64,000 nt of DNA from Companilactobacillus alimentarius DSM 20249 (GCF_002849895.1 NZ_CP018867.1:1178001-1242000); one strand, 5' to 3'; counted from the first letter of the stretch, positions 44,705 to 55,261 are shown. Program-made: numbers and translations. Notes: generated by a model not told the origin, from the sequence alone.

Positions 44705-46939
44705 TTAATCAGTAACTTTTTTGATTGGTGCATATTCAGCCAAAAGTCGTTTGATGCCTTGACTGTCAAAAGCTATATCCAATTCTGCATTCTTACCTTC
44801 ACCATTAACTTTGACGACGGTTCCTCGACCCCATTTCTTATGGTCGACTTTATCGCCAACATTCCAATTAAGTTTTTCAGCACCTTGTGCACCCTTGGCT
44901 TTTAAAGTTGGTGAGGTAAAGGTTGCAGCCGTTGCAGCACGATGACGACGTTGTTTATAAGGCATTTCTCGACTCGTCCCCATGTTACCAGCATTAGGAT
45001 TTACTTGTTCAAGCGCGTCGTCGTTGATCTCTTCAACAAAACGAGAAGTTGGATTATTCTGAATTCGTCCATACAGCGTACGACTGTAAGCATTGGTTAA
45101 GTATAGCCTCTTTTCGGCGCGAGTGATACCAACATATGCTAAACGACGCTCTTCTTCTAGGTCGTCTTCTTTGAGTAGCGAGCGACCTAGTGGGAAAATT
45201 CCTTCTTCCATACCAACTAAAAAGACTACTGGAAATTCCAAACCTTTAGCCGCATGTAATGTCATCAAAGTAACTTCAGTCTGTTCTTCTTCAATATCAT
45301 CTTGGTCACTCACTAATGACAATTCAGTTAAAAACGTTGTTAGACGAGTTTCATCAACTTCTGGGTCTGGTTCATAAGCTTGATCAAATTGAGTTGAAAC
45401 AGTCAAAAGTTCTTCAATATTTTCAACACGAGCTTGCGATTCCAAATTATTCTGTTGTTTCAAATCATCAATATAACCGGAATCCTCCAATAAGTGATTC
45501 ATCAAGACGGTCATTGATTCAGTCTCAGAAAGCTTAGTTAGATCATCAATTACCTTAGCAAAATGACCAATCGTCTTTCTAGGTTTAGCAGCCAATGGCG
45601 AAAGTTCAATATTTTCACTGGCCTCTAGCAAGGACCATCCATGCTCGTCAGCATAGTTTTGTAACTTATCAATTGTCCCCGGACCAATACCACGCTTGGG
45701 ACTGTTGATCACACGTTGAAAACTCATCGAGTCATCGTGATTAGCAATCAAACGTAAATATCCTAATACATCCTTAATTTCCTTTCGGTCATAAAATTTA
45801 TGACCCCCAATAATCTTATAAGGCATGTTGGCTTGCATTAATTTCTCTTCGAACGTACGCGACTGTGCATTAGTCCGATAAAGAACCGCAAAATCACCAT
45901 AATTAAAGCCTTTTAACAGTAAGTTCTTGATTTGGTCGACCACGTATAAAGCTTCGTCTGACTCATTTTGACCACGATAAAATTTAATTTTTTCACCATC
46001 GTTATTATCAGTCCAGAGTTCCTTAGGCTTGCGATTAGAATTGTGATTAATGACTTCATTAGCAGCCTTCAAAATCAATTTAGTAGAACGATAATTTTGT
46101 TCCAATTTAATTGTCGTTGCTTCTGGATAATCCTTTTCAAAATTCATAATATTTTGAATATTAGCGCCACGCCAACCATAAATACTCTGATCAGCATCAC
46201 CTACAACACAGACATTGCGATACTTAGCACCCAATTGTTTAACTAATTTATATTGAGCCTCATTAGTATCTTGGTACTCATCAACGTGAATATATTGGAA
46301 TTTTTCTTGATATTTATCTAAAACATCAGGATTTTGATCAAATAGTTGACTAGTTGTCATAATTAGGTCATCAAAATCTAATGAATTGTTGCGATCCATT
46401 TCTTTAGCGTAAGCATCATAAACACTGGCAACCGTTTGTTCATAAGGACTAGCAGCCACTTGTGCATATTGCGATGGAGTTTGTAACTCATTTTTAGCAT
46501 TGCTGATTGTACCCAAAAGAGCTCTTGGATCATAACGCTTCGGGTCCAAGTTCATTCGCTTCAAAATTTGTTTCATTAAAGTTCTTTGTTCACTAGGGTC
46601 AGCAATCGTAAACGTCTTAGGCTTACCCATCTTATCAATATCTCTTCTCAAAATTCTTACACAAAGAGAGTGAAAGGTTGAGACCCAAACATCATTGGCA
46701 GATTCATCTAATAATTTACCAATTCTTTCTTTCATTTCTTTAGCAGCCTTATTCGTAAAGGTAATCGCTAAAACATGCCAAGGCATGACATTTCTTTCTT
46801 CAATCAAATAGGCTACACGGTGAGTTAAAACACGTGTTTTACCAGAACCTGCACCAGCCATGATCAAAAGTGGTCCTTGTGTGGCCTTAACCGCATCTTG
46901 TTGCTCGGGGTTAAGTCCTTTTAACATAGTATCGTCCAA
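44705..46939 (-). CDS. pcrA: ATP-dependent DNA helicase PcrA/UvrD
   Basis: Superfamily 1 helicase for repair and plasmid or rolling-circle replication. The 744-residue protein has Walker A MAGAGSGKTRVLTHR, the DEYQDTN motif, QNYRST, TLHAAKGLEFPVVFL and VGITRAEKRLYL in order. The C-terminal Tudor-like segment is visible as WNVGDKVDHKKWGRGTVV. It is the first gene of the pcrA-ligA-camS-gatCAB-dagK run. The alternative start at MLKGLNPEQQDAV, four codons later, is also possible. Confidence 0.96.
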   Translation of the reverse strand: MDDTMLKGLNPEQQDAVKATQGPLLIMAGAGSGKTRVLTHRVAYLIEERNVMPWHVLAITFTNKAAKEMKERIGKLLDESANDVWVSTFHSLCVRILRRDIDKMGKPKTFTIADPSEQRTLMKQILKRMNLDPKRYDPRALLGTISNAKNELQTPSQYAQVAASPYEQTVASVYDAYAKEMDRNNSLDFDDLIMTTSQLFDQNPDVLDKYQEKFQYIHVDEYQDTNEAQYKLVKQLGAKYRNVCVVGDADQSIYGWRGANIQNIMNFEKDYPEATTIKLEQNYRSTKLILKAANEVINHNSNRKPKELWTDNNDGEKIKFYRGQNESDEALYVVDQIKNLLLKGFNYGDFAVLYRTNAQSRTFEEKLMQANMPYKIIGGHKFYDRKEIKDVLGYLRLIANHDDSMSFQRVINSPKRGIGPGTIDKLQNYADEHGWSLLEASENIELSPLAAKPRKTIGHFAKVIDDLTKLSETESMTVLMNHLLEDSGYIDDLKQQNNLESQARVENIEELLTVSTQFDQAYEPDPEVDETRLTTFLTELSLVSDQDDIEEEQTEVTLMTLHAAKGLEFPVVFLVGMEEGIFPLGRSLLKEDDLEEERRLAYVGITRAEKRLYLTNAYSRTLYGRIQNNPTSRFVEEINDDALEQVNPNAGNMGTSREMPYKQRRHRAATAATFTSPTLKAKGAQGAEKLNWNVGDKVDHKKWGRGTVVKVNGEGKNAELDIAFDSQGIKRLLAEYAPIKKVTD

Positions 46940-47109
46940 TTTAAAAATCCCTCAAATCTTTGTGTAAAAAAATTTAGTTGTACTTAAAATAGCTGTTTAT
47001 ATTGTAGCAAATTTTTGTGTTTAGAGCGAAAAACTGTGGCTCAAATTGAACATATGTTTTTAATCTAAAAATTAGATTAGTATCATAACTATTTTTTGTA
47101 ATATAAGTA

Positions 47110-47220
47110 CGATACAGAACATAGTCTTTTCCGCTTAAAACAAATAGCGTCAGGTAATCATAGTTCGATTACCTGACGCTATTTGCCTTAATGCTCGAAG
47201 ACTGAGCATGTTCTGTATCG
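47110..47220. repeat. Nested inverted repeat downstream of purB (also its terminator)
   Basis: The outer arms CGATACAGAACAT (47110-47122) and ATGTTCTGTATCG (47208-47220) are perfect complements. Inside lie a perfect 19-bp hairpin, CAAATAGCGTCAGGTAATC at 47141-47159 with its complement at 47167-47185, and a small hairpin ATGCTC/GAGCAT at 47191-47209. On the minus strand the 19-bp hairpin is followed by TTTT and can end purB transcription. The outer arms are not needed for that, so the unit may be a small mobile repeat. Confidence 0.8.
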
Positions 47221-47224
47221 CTCT

Positions 47225-48520
47225 TTATTCTAATCCAACGCGTTTAAAGATTTCATCGACATTACGTAAGTGCCAATGATAATCAAAGGCATCATCTAAA
47301 TCCGCATCGGATAATTTATCAGTTACGCGTGAATCATTTTCTAGCATAGTTCGGAAATCTTTCTTTTCATCCCAAGCTTTGGCAGTCATTGGTTGAACAA
47401 TATCATACGCTTGTTCACGAGAATAACCTGCTTCAACTAATTTTAACAAGACACGTTGTGAATAAATTAAACCATGTGTAATATTCATATCTTCTAACAT
47501 TTTATCGGGGAAAACTGTCAGATCTTTGGTGATCTTGGTAAATCTTCTCAAAATATAATCTAACAACTCTGTTGTATCTGGAATAATAATACGTTCAGCT
47601 GATGAATGTGAAATATCACGTTCATGCCACAATGGCATATCCTCCAAGGCTGTAAATGCATGACCTCTGATTACACGAGCTAATCCGGTCACATTTTCAG
47701 AACCAATAGGGTTACGCTTATGTGGCATAGCACTGGAACCCTTTTGACCAGCAGCAAAGTACTCTTCGGCTTCACGCACTTCGGTTCTTTGGAGGTGACG
47801 TACTTCTAGAGCGAAACGTTCAATTGAAGTAGCAACCAAAGCCATCGTTTGGATGTATTCAGCATGCAGATCACGTGGCAAGACTTGTGTTGAAATCTCT
47901 TGGGCACGAATGCCTAATTTATCACAGACAAATTTTTCTACACTTGTAGGAACATTGGCATAACTACCAACTGCTCCACTGATTTTTCCAGCTTCAACAC
48001 CTTTGGCAGCATGATCGAAACGTTCAATGTCACGTTTGATTTCAGAATACCAATTGGCCAAAACCAGACCGAAAGTCGTAGGTTCCGCATGTACTCCATG
48101 AGTTCTACCAATCATAACTGTATCTTTATACTTTAAAGCTTTTTCTTTAACTACTTCGAGAAATTCATTGAGATCTTCACGAATAATATCATTAGCCTGC
48201 TTCATCAAGTAGCCATAGGCTGTATCAACGACATCAGTCGATGTAAGTCCGAAGTGGACCCACTTCTTTTCAGGTCCTAAATAACGTGAAACATCTCTGG
48301 TAAAAGCAACTACGTCATGCTTAGTTTGTTTTTCGATCTCAGCAATTTCAGCTACGTCAAACTTAGCATTTTGAGCAATCAACTTAGCATCTTCAGCAGG
48401 AATTTCGCCTTCTTTACTCCATCCTTCAACAGCGGCAATTTCCACTTCAAGCCAAGCCTGAAATCTATTTTGGTCCGTCCAAATTGGTTTCATCTGTTCA
48501 GTTACATATCTATCAATCAT
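47225..48520 (-). CDS. purB: Adenylosuccinate lyase
   Basis: Cleaves SAICAR in purine synthesis and adenylosuccinate to AMP plus fumarate. The 431 residues match. The fumarase/aspartase-family signature is GSSAMPHKRNPIGSENVTG (about residues 262-280, with the catalytic Ser), and the His-containing motifs are GRTHGVHAEPTTFG and FGLTSTDVVDTAYG. It is the last gene of xpt-purK-like-purB, with 3 bases between it and its upstream neighbour. Confidence 0.96.
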   Translation of the reverse strand: MIDRYVTEQMKPIWTDQNRFQAWLEVEIAAVEGWSKEGEIPAEDAKLIAQNAKFDVAEIAEIEKQTKHDVVAFTRDVSRYLGPEKKWVHFGLTSTDVVDTAYGYLMKQANDIIREDLNEFLEVVKEKALKYKDTVMIGRTHGVHAEPTTFGLVLANWYSEIKRDIERFDHAAKGVEAGKISGAVGSYANVPTSVEKFVCDKLGIRAQEISTQVLPRDLHAEYIQTMALVATSIERFALEVRHLQRTEVREAEEYFAAGQKGSSAMPHKRNPIGSENVTGLARVIRGHAFTALEDMPLWHERDISHSSAERIIIPDTTELLDYILRRFTKITKDLTVFPDKMLEDMNITHGLIYSQRVLLKLVEAGYSREQAYDIVQPMTAKAWDEKKDFRTMLENDSRVTDKLSDADLDDAFDYHWHLRNVDEIFKRVGLE

Positions 48521-48523
48521 GAA

Positions 48524-49654
48524 TTATTCTACTCTCCAAATATTAGTTGTTAAGATATCATTTTTTAATTCTTCTAAATCGTCCGAAAAAATTGAAATAT
48601 ATCCGACATCCCTGTCGGCTTGATTCTTAGCTTTCAAACCTGTGTAATAGTTAAATTTCCATTGAGATTTTTCCTGAAGCAAATCTAAACTTTGCGGTAA
48701 ATTACCTTCAATAATCTTCAAGGTTGCTGCATTGACCATTGGGAATATTTCAGGAAGCGGCCAATCACAAATTGCTCTGATATGTAGTTCGAACTGTGAA
48801 ATGCCGGTTGCTTCTTGATAAACATTTGCAGAATAATTAATTCCAGGGAAAATTCTTTTGACGTACAAAACTCCGGAATCGGACAAAATGAATCCAATGC
48901 CAAAAATCCCTACATAATTAACATTCTGAGCTACCAACAACGCAACTCGCTGCATTTCGGCTTCCACATCAGGATTATTCTTTTTATATATAAAAGAACT
49001 CATCAAATGTTCGCCATCATAAATTTCTTGAATCATTGGAAAAGTATGGATTTTACCATCTTTTCCCTTACTTACCATAATGGAATACTCAGACTTAGTT
49101 TCAATCCAAGCCTCCAAGATATAGGTTCCATCTTTTAGTAACTTCTGAACTCGTTGAACATCTCGATAATTGTACAAAATATGTCGTTTTAAAACTGATT
49201 GATTCTTTTGGATTGGTTTAAGAATACAGGGAAATCCGATCTCTACAATTGCTCTTTTAATATCATCGACCGTTACAATTGAAAAGAACGGTGGCACATT
49301 GATATTCAAATCATTCAAAAAAGTTCTCTCAATGTATCGATCTTGAACAATTTCCAGCAAATCTGCACCTTGCACAACATTAAAGTCTTTAGCAAGTTCC
49401 TTCAACAAACTGCTGTCAAAATTTTCATCCATATACAAAAGGAGGTCGCTTCTATGGCCCAATTCACTTAGATTCTTAAGATCCTCTAAGGTACCGACTA
49501 AATAACTATCGGCTGCTTGAGTCGCAATATCGCTATCTTCAGAAGTTAACAGTATAGTCCTAAAGCCCATCCGCTTTGCTTCCAATTCAAAAATATAAGT
49601 CTCACTGCCTCCGCCGATTATTCCTAATGTCTTACCGGGCGCAATAAAAGTCAT
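48524..49654 (-). CDS. PurK-like ATP-grasp protein with degenerate active site
   Basis: A 376-residue protein with PurK architecture: preATP-grasp start APGKTLGIIGGGSETYIFELEAKRM, ATP-grasp domain, and C-terminal domain with the family's SQFELHIRAICDWPLP. PurK makes N5-carboxyaminoimidazole ribonucleotide. The usual Gly-rich ATP loop is replaced by ILKPIQKNQSVLKRHIL. The metal-binding stretches that normally read VEFFV-like and NEIAPRPHNSGH are here IGFILSDSG and VKRIFPGINYSAN, lacking the acidic ligands. It is probably not a normal PurK and may be regulatory (inference). It lies between xpt and purB. Confidence 0.75.
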   Translation of the reverse strand: MTFIAPGKTLGIIGGGSETYIFELEAKRMGFRTILLTSEDSDIATQAADSYLVGTLEDLKNLSELGHRSDLLLYMDENFDSSLLKELAKDFNVVQGADLLEIVQDRYIERTFLNDLNINVPPFFSIVTVDDIKRAIVEIGFPCILKPIQKNQSVLKRHILYNYRDVQRVQKLLKDGTYILEAWIETKSEYSIMVSKGKDGKIHTFPMIQEIYDGEHLMSSFIYKKNNPDVEAEMQRVALLVAQNVNYVGIFGIGFILSDSGVLYVKRIFPGINYSANVYQEATGISQFELHIRAICDWPLPEIFPMVNAATLKIIEGNLPQSLDLLQEKSQWKFNYYTGLKAKNQADRDVGYISIFSDDLEELKNDILTTNIWRVE

Positions 49655-49673
49655 AATTCCACCTTCCTAATTA

Positions 49674-50270
<597 letters not shown>

Positions 50271-50306
50271 TTAATAGAATAATTAGAGTCTATCATACTT
50301 TGTTTT

Positions 50307-50954
50307 TCACTTGATACCTTGATCATACTTTTTAAGATTATATTTTTGTATAACCCGAATAATTTTACTTGTGTAACCAGGATCAGTCGCATATCCATCA
50401 GCTTGTAAAGCAACTGCTGCATCAATATAATCTTTTGATTGTAAAACTTGCTTGTACTGCTGCGAATTCCACGAGGTACCATTCACTAACAATTTTGTAT
50501 GATCTTTCATTGACTCACGAAAATCCGAATAAACTCGAAAACGTCCGTTGATAGTTACCCACTGACCATCAGTATATTCCTTTGTCTGTAAAACTTTCGT
50601 ATTTGCAGGATCGTCTCCCTTAATACCAAAGTAATTATTATATTGGCTAGCCAAAGTACTGGTTCCCCAGTCACTCTCCAAAATAGCTTGGGCAATTGTA
50701 ATACTAGGTAAAACACCATAATCCTGTCCCAACTCGACCGCATATGGCGAAATCTTTTTTATAAAAGCAGTGTGCTTCTGTTGAACCATTTCAACTTTCG
50801 TCTCATTTTGATATTGGACATATCGCCTGTAACCAAAGAAGCTGATAACAAATAAAGCCACAATTGCTAATAAAATGACAGTTGTATTATTATTTTTCCG
50901 TCCGCTTTTGCGTCGAGGCGTCCGATGTTTCGTATATCTTCTCTTTTGTGGCAA
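50307..50954 (-). CDS. Membrane-anchored endo-beta-N-acetylglucosaminidase (GH73)
   Basis: A 215-residue protein: a strongly basic start (KRRYTKHRTPRRKSGRK), one membrane segment (about residues 25-42) and a GH73 domain. The catalytic Glu lies in IAQAILESDWGTSTLASQ, and YNNYFGIKG is the family signature. GRFRVYSDFRESMKDHTKLL completes the domain. It cuts peptidoglycan glycan strands during growth or separation. No wall-binding repeats follow, so the N-terminal anchor holds it at the membrane. It precedes xpt on the same strand. Confidence 0.9.
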   Translation of the reverse strand: MPQKRRYTKHRTPRRKSGRKNNNTTVILLAIVALFVISFFGYRRYVQYQNETKVEMVQQKHTAFIKKISPYAVELGQDYGVLPSITIAQAILESDWGTSTLASQYNNYFGIKGDDPANTKVLQTKEYTDGQWVTINGRFRVYSDFRESMKDHTKLLVNGTSWNSQQYKQVLQSKDYIDAAVALQADGYATDPGYTSKIIRVIQKYNLKKYDQGIK

Positions 50955-51050
50955 TTGATCTATCCCTTTTAAGTTTATTAACTATAATTATAGCTGATAA
51001 CTTTGAAAATTTTGTGATTTGACTCAGAAATTTAAAAATCATTTATTTTC

Positions 51051-52241
51051 TTATTCCAACTGTACTTGTCCTCTCAAACATAACCACCAAGATAATAGTG
51101 CTAATAATTCCAAAAGAGCTGAAAATAAGAAAATACTTTTATAATTAAGATTCATTGCTATAATGGCCATCAACATTGGTCCTAAGACGTTTCCAAATGC
51201 TTGTGCCGACTGATTATAGCTAAAAACTCTTCCAAAGATTGAATTAGGAATATTTCGAACTGTCAAAATTTGTAGGGATGGAATTAAGGCAGCATCAGAT
51301 ATTCCTAAAATAAATCGTAAGGCAATCAATTCCCAAACGTTTTGAATCAAGCTAGTTAATAATAGACAAACAATCGCAATACTCAAGAAAATCAATATGC
51401 TTTTCAAAGCCCCTAAACGATCTATTAAGTTTCCAACAACACCTGCCATTAAAATTGTTGCTAAACCCGGTGCAGCAGATACTATTCCAGTCATTATTAC
51501 TATATTAGGACCGTCAAAATTCAATTCTCTGACTAGTAAACTGATGATTGGTGTAATTGCATTAGTAGTAGCTTGAATCGCTAATAGCGACCCAAAAAGA
51601 GCAAAGAAGAATTGCCAACCAATCTTTTTCATAATAGGCAATACCTCTTTCAATTCTTCCTTACTGATGGGAACGAATTCTTCATGTACACCAACCCAAG
51701 TGGCTAGAAAAACCAAAAACATTAAAAAGCTCGTCAAATAAAACGTCCCACGATATCCAATGATCGTGATCAAAACTCCTCCCAATAAAGGCCCCACCAA
51801 AGTCCCAGTAATACTCCCAGTTACTAATTTACTCATAACTTTTCCTTGAATTCTTTTGGGAACTGAAACCGACATCAAGGCATTAGCATTATTAATATAG
51901 CCTGAAAAAGCCCCCTGCAAGCAACGAAAAAATAGTAAAAACCAAATATTCGGTGATAAACCAACCAAAAGTATTGTCAGAGTCATCATCCCTGAAGCAC
52001 GTAAGCACATTAACTTACGCCCCTTTAGATCTGCTAATCTTCCCCACAGTGGAGCTACAAGAGCTTTAGTTAGATATGTCAGCGAAAAAGCCGCTGCTCC
52101 AAAAAAATTCAATTCTGTTTTGTTAAAATTTCCCAGAGTATCGATAAATAGGACGATAAAAGGTAAAGTAATGGCATTGCCCATATCAGTGACCAAACTG
52201 CCGAACCAAAGAATTCTAAAATTTCTTTTCCAATCAAGCAT
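51051..52241 (-). CDS. Major facilitator superfamily transporter (multidrug-type)
   Basis: The 396-residue protein has about twelve membrane segments. The loop 2-3 motif APLWGRLADLKGRKLM is the MFS signature, with a second-half copy MAGVVGNLIDRLGALKS. The antiporter motif C region near segment 5 is seen as GSITGTLVGPLLGGVLI, suggesting an exporter of the DHA1 drug-efflux group. The substrate is unknown. It stands alone. Confidence 0.88.
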   Translation of the reverse strand: MLDWKRNFRILWFGSLVTDMGNAITLPFIVLFIDTLGNFNKTELNFFGAAAFSLTYLTKALVAPLWGRLADLKGRKLMCLRASGMMTLTILLVGLSPNIWFLLFFRCLQGAFSGYINNANALMSVSVPKRIQGKVMSKLVTGSITGTLVGPLLGGVLITIIGYRGTFYLTSFLMFLVFLATWVGVHEEFVPISKEELKEVLPIMKKIGWQFFFALFGSLLAIQATTNAITPIISLLVRELNFDGPNIVIMTGIVSAAPGLATILMAGVVGNLIDRLGALKSILIFLSIAIVCLLLTSLIQNVWELIALRFILGISDAALIPSLQILTVRNIPNSIFGRVFSYNQSAQAFGNVLGPMLMAIIAMNLNYKSIFLFSALLELLALLSWWLCLRGQVQLE

Positions 52242-52329
52242 TATTAACTATTCCTTATTTTTTAATAACAATAATAGACTAGTAATATTTAATAACTGTA
52301 AATTTAATGTAAATTCTCTTTGAAGACAC

Positions 52330-52358
52330 AAAAAAAGCTAACTCCTGTGAGTTAGCTT
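52330..52358 (-). terminator. Intrinsic terminator of cspA
   Basis: On the minus strand AGCTAACTC-ACAG-GAGTTAGCT is followed by TTTTTTT. Confidence 0.92.
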
Positions 52359-52386
52359 AAAAGTTCAAAGTTTATTAAAGTTATAA

Positions 52387-52587
52387 TTAGTCCTTAACAA
52401 CGTTTGAAGCTTGTGGTCCACGATCACTATCTTCGATGTCGAATGTTACAGCTTGACCTTCTTCAAGTGTCTTGTAACCGTCACCTTGGATTGCTGAGAA
52501 GTGAACAAATACGTCACTACCATCTTCGCGTGTAATAAAACCATAGCCTTTTTCTGCGTTAAACCATTTAACTGTTCCGTGTTCCAT
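52387..52587 (-). CDS. cspA: Cold-shock protein
   Basis: A 66-residue single OB-fold RNA chaperone. RNP1 appears as [11 protein letters not shown] and RNP2 as VFVHFSAI, with the opening [14 protein letters not shown]. It melts RNA secondary structure and is usually induced by cold or early growth. The ribosome site is AGGAGGAA. The transcript has a leader of about 120 bases from the promoter at 52715-52743, as is common for csp genes. Confidence 0.97.
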   Translation of the reverse strand: MEHGTVKWFNAEKGYGFITREDGSDVFVHFSAIQGDGYKTLEEGQAVTFDIEDSDRGPQASNVVKD

Positions 52588-52714
52588 CAGACTATTCCTC
52601 CTGATAAATAATATATTAGTTGTGCATTTATTTCGTGGTACATTATGGAAGAAAGTCTAAAGTACGAAACATTCAAACCATCCGAACCATTCACCATTCA
52701 AAAATACAACTCTT

Positions 52715-52743
52715 ATAGTAACATGATTAACAACTTATTACAA
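52715..52743 (-). promoter_or_regulatory. Probable cspA promoter
   Basis: On the minus strand TTGTAA (52743-52738), 17 bases, TACTAT (52720-52715). The start would lie near 52708, giving a 120-base leader that may carry cold-responsive structure. Confidence 0.55.
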
Positions 52744-52773
52744 TCTACGTATAAAGTTTTCCCCGATAAACGC

Positions 52774-53682
52774 TCAAATTTTTACATCATCAACGTAAGG
52801 AATGGAATTTTGTGCACCCTTAACCTGCACCGCAATCGACGAGGCCTTGCTAGCAAACTTCATTGCTTCAACCATATTATCTAAATTAGAATCTAACTTA
52901 GCGGCCAAATAACCAATGAATGTATCACCCGCAGCGGTCGTATCAACTGCTGATACTTTGTAAGCATTCACAAAATCATCTTTACCATCAGTGTAATAAA
53001 GTGATCCCCTGCTACCAATAGTTATTATAACACGCTTGACACCCATTTTATTCAATTTATCTGCAGAATTTATAATTGATTTTTTATCGACTGCTTTTAC
53101 GCCTGTTATAGCCTCTGCTTCGGTTTCGTTAGGAACAATAATGTCAGTTAATTGAAATAATTCTTCCGGAATATCGGTTTTGGCTGGAGCAGGATTCAAA
53201 ATCGTTACAACATTATTTTTTTTAGCAATGCGAAATGCCTCCAAGGTCGCTTCAATCGGAGTCTCAAATTCAGAAATCAAGCAATCAGCCTCAGCAATAG
53301 AACTTTCAGCATTCTTCACATCGTCCACACTGATAGTTTGATTAGCACCACCGTAAATCAAAATGCTGTTTTGACCATTGTCATCTAATAGAATATAGGC
53401 CTTACCCGTTCCAGCTTTAGGATCAACCGTAATATTTTCCATATTCAAGCCATCTTTTTTAAAAGTATCCAACATAAAATCTGCTGCATGATCTTGACCA
53501 ATTTTGGCAATGAAAGTAGTTTTTGCACCACCACGAACTGCGGCAATTGCCTGATTAGCCCCTTTTCCACCTCCAGCATTGGATTCGTCACTCATTGCCA
53601 TAGTTTCTCCAGGAACTGGTAAACGTTTAATGTTTAAAATCGTATCAACATTGATTGAGCCTAACACAACAACTTTTTCCAT
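52774..53682 (-). CDS. rbsK: Ribokinase
   Basis: Phosphorylates ribose to ribose-5-phosphate. The 302 residues fit PfkB-family ribokinase: the N-terminal substrate motif VVLGSINVDTIL, SNAGGGKGANQAIAA (family signature 1), and the C-terminal anion-hole motif VDTTAAGDTFIGYLAAK with the catalytic Asp. No rbsD, transport or nucleoside hydrolase genes are next to it, so the source of ribose is not evident from context. It stands alone upstream of cspA on the same strand. Confidence 0.93.
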   Translation of the reverse strand: MEKVVVLGSINVDTILNIKRLPVPGETMAMSDESNAGGGKGANQAIAAVRGGAKTTFIAKIGQDHAADFMLDTFKKDGLNMENITVDPKAGTGKAYILLDDNGQNSILIYGGANQTISVDDVKNAESSIAEADCLISEFETPIEATLEAFRIAKKNNVVTILNPAPAKTDIPEELFQLTDIIVPNETEAEAITGVKAVDKKSIINSADKLNKMGVKRVIITIGSRGSLYYTDGKDDFVNAYKVSAVDTTAAGDTFIGYLAAKLDSNLDNMVEAMKFASKASSIAVQVKGAQNSIPYVDDVKI

Positions 53683-53845
53683 GTTAAAGTCACCTTTTCT
53701 TTTTTAGTAATTAATTTTGTATTCCTATTATTCATCAATTATTAATACTATCAATATTCTTCTATTTTCCACAAGTTAACTCTCATATTATTTGAAATAA
53801 TGATAGAATATATTCTTAGTAAATGAAAATTTTAAGGATGTATTT

Positions 53846-55243
53846 ATGACAAGAACAGCTAAACTAAGTTTTTACTTCATACTATTCATCATCTTCGGAC
53901 TAATTGGTATGTGGATGCCATTATTAGGTGACGACCTCCATTGGGGGACCTATTTCGGTAGTAATTATTTTCCCCAGGGAATCTTTACCTACTATGATGG
54001 ACGTTACTTAGGCGATCTATTAGTTATCGCCATTACTAAAGTAAAAGTTCTCGCCTTTTTGGCTTATGGGATTTTTCCTACTACTATTGTTTATTTAATT
54101 CAAAAAATTCGGGAACAAATTTCTCCCGCTAAAAATATTGGATTGGTTTCAAGTGCTTTAGCAACCGCCTTAATTCTTCTAACCCCAGCTTCTATTTTTA
54201 AACAAATTTTGGGCTGGCATGCTGGATTTGCTAATTACTTGCCCTCTACTATCTTCCCGTTATTTCTTCTATATCTGGTCTTAAAAAACTATGATAACAA
54301 GAATGTTCATTATTACCGTACTAGCATGTTTTTAATCTTTTTAGCCGCAATTTCGGCTCAATTCTTTGCTGAACATATTACATTGTTAAACTGTTTCAAC
54401 ATTATTTTAGTTTGGATTTTTCTAAGAAAACATTTTGGAGAGCAATTCAAGAAGGTCCTCAATTTAATCTTAATTGGTAACTTTATCGGTGCTATCTTGA
54501 TGTTTATCAATGGAGCTTATCTTAAGATATTATTTGGTTCTGATTCTTACCGTTCAGTGAGTGGCGGTGAAACTAAAGACACAATGCTCCATTACCTGAG
54601 AATCAGTTACACTCCTAAACATTTGATTATTGTCGGTATAATTTTAATGTTGTTTACAATCTTGGCAATTCTTTATAGTCTGAAATTAAAGAACACAAAA
54701 CATAAGCTTGCTAATTTTGCTCTATTATTATCAACATATGTTGTTATCGCACCATTCATCGTTGTTTCACCATTTGGTTCCAGATGTATGTTTGCTAGTT
54801 ATATTTTCTTAGTAACCATCTTTACAATCAACCTTGATATTTTCTTCAATAATTATGAAAAAATCTTATTACCACTATTTAGTTTAATAGCCTTAGTATT
54901 AGGAGTCCGCATGGATTACCTAGCTCACGACTATGGACAGACTTTTGATATGCAAATTGAATATTCACAATATCAAAATACCATCAGTCGTGATAGTCAG
55001 TACTTCCTCAAATATCGTGACGATAAGTATATTTGGATGACGGGTCCTATTGAAACTGATAATAACTTCTCCGAATTATATGTTAAAAACAAGGATCGCA
55101 ATATGGTTCCAATCAATTACTATGATTGGACTGATGTTAAGCGCAAATTAAAGAACAAGAAATTCAAGAGTCGCGATGAATATATGAAGGCTTTTGATAA
55201 AGGAATTTTGAAAAAAGTTAAACTGATTCAAGCAAAAAATTAA
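53846..55243 (+). CDS. Polytopic membrane protein with a C-terminal extracellular domain (DUF6056-like)
   Basis: A 465-residue protein with about ten hydrophobic segments and a soluble C-terminal domain (about 370-465) rich in Lys, Asp and Tyr. The first loop has GDDLHWGTYFGSN and YYDGRYLGDLL; the acidic residues and the DGRYLG phrase resemble GT-C glycosyltransferase-like DUF6056 proteins. Function is unknown, and transfer of a lipid-linked sugar to wall polymers is a reasonable guess. It is monocistronic with a strong terminator. Confidence 0.6.
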   Translation: MTRTAKLSFYFILFIIFGLIGMWMPLLGDDLHWGTYFGSNYFPQGIFTYYDGRYLGDLLVIAITKVKVLAFLAYGIFPTTIVYLIQKIREQISPAKNIGLVSSALATALILLTPASIFKQILGWHAGFANYLPSTIFPLFLLYLVLKNYDNKNVHYYRTSMFLIFLAAISAQFFAEHITLLNCFNIILVWIFLRKHFGEQFKKVLNLILIGNFIGAILMFINGAYLKILFGSDSYRSVSGGETKDTMLHYLRISYTPKHLIIVGIILMLFTILAILYSLKLKNTKHKLANFALLLSTYVVIAPFIVVSPFGSRCMFASYIFLVTIFTINLDIFFNNYEKILLPLFSLIALVLGVRMDYLAHDYGQTFDMQIEYSQYQNTISRDSQYFLKYRDDKYIWMTGPIETDNNFSELYVKNKDRNMVPINYYDWTDVKRKLKNKKFKSRDEYMKAFDKGILKKVKLIQAKN

Positions 55244-55261
55244 TTTAATTCTCAAATATTA

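Noticed and set aside
52645..52884. 79-codon plus-strand frame near rbsK and cspA
   Set aside because: It covers the cspA promoter and leader and the antisense end of rbsK, without ribosome site or protein-like composition.
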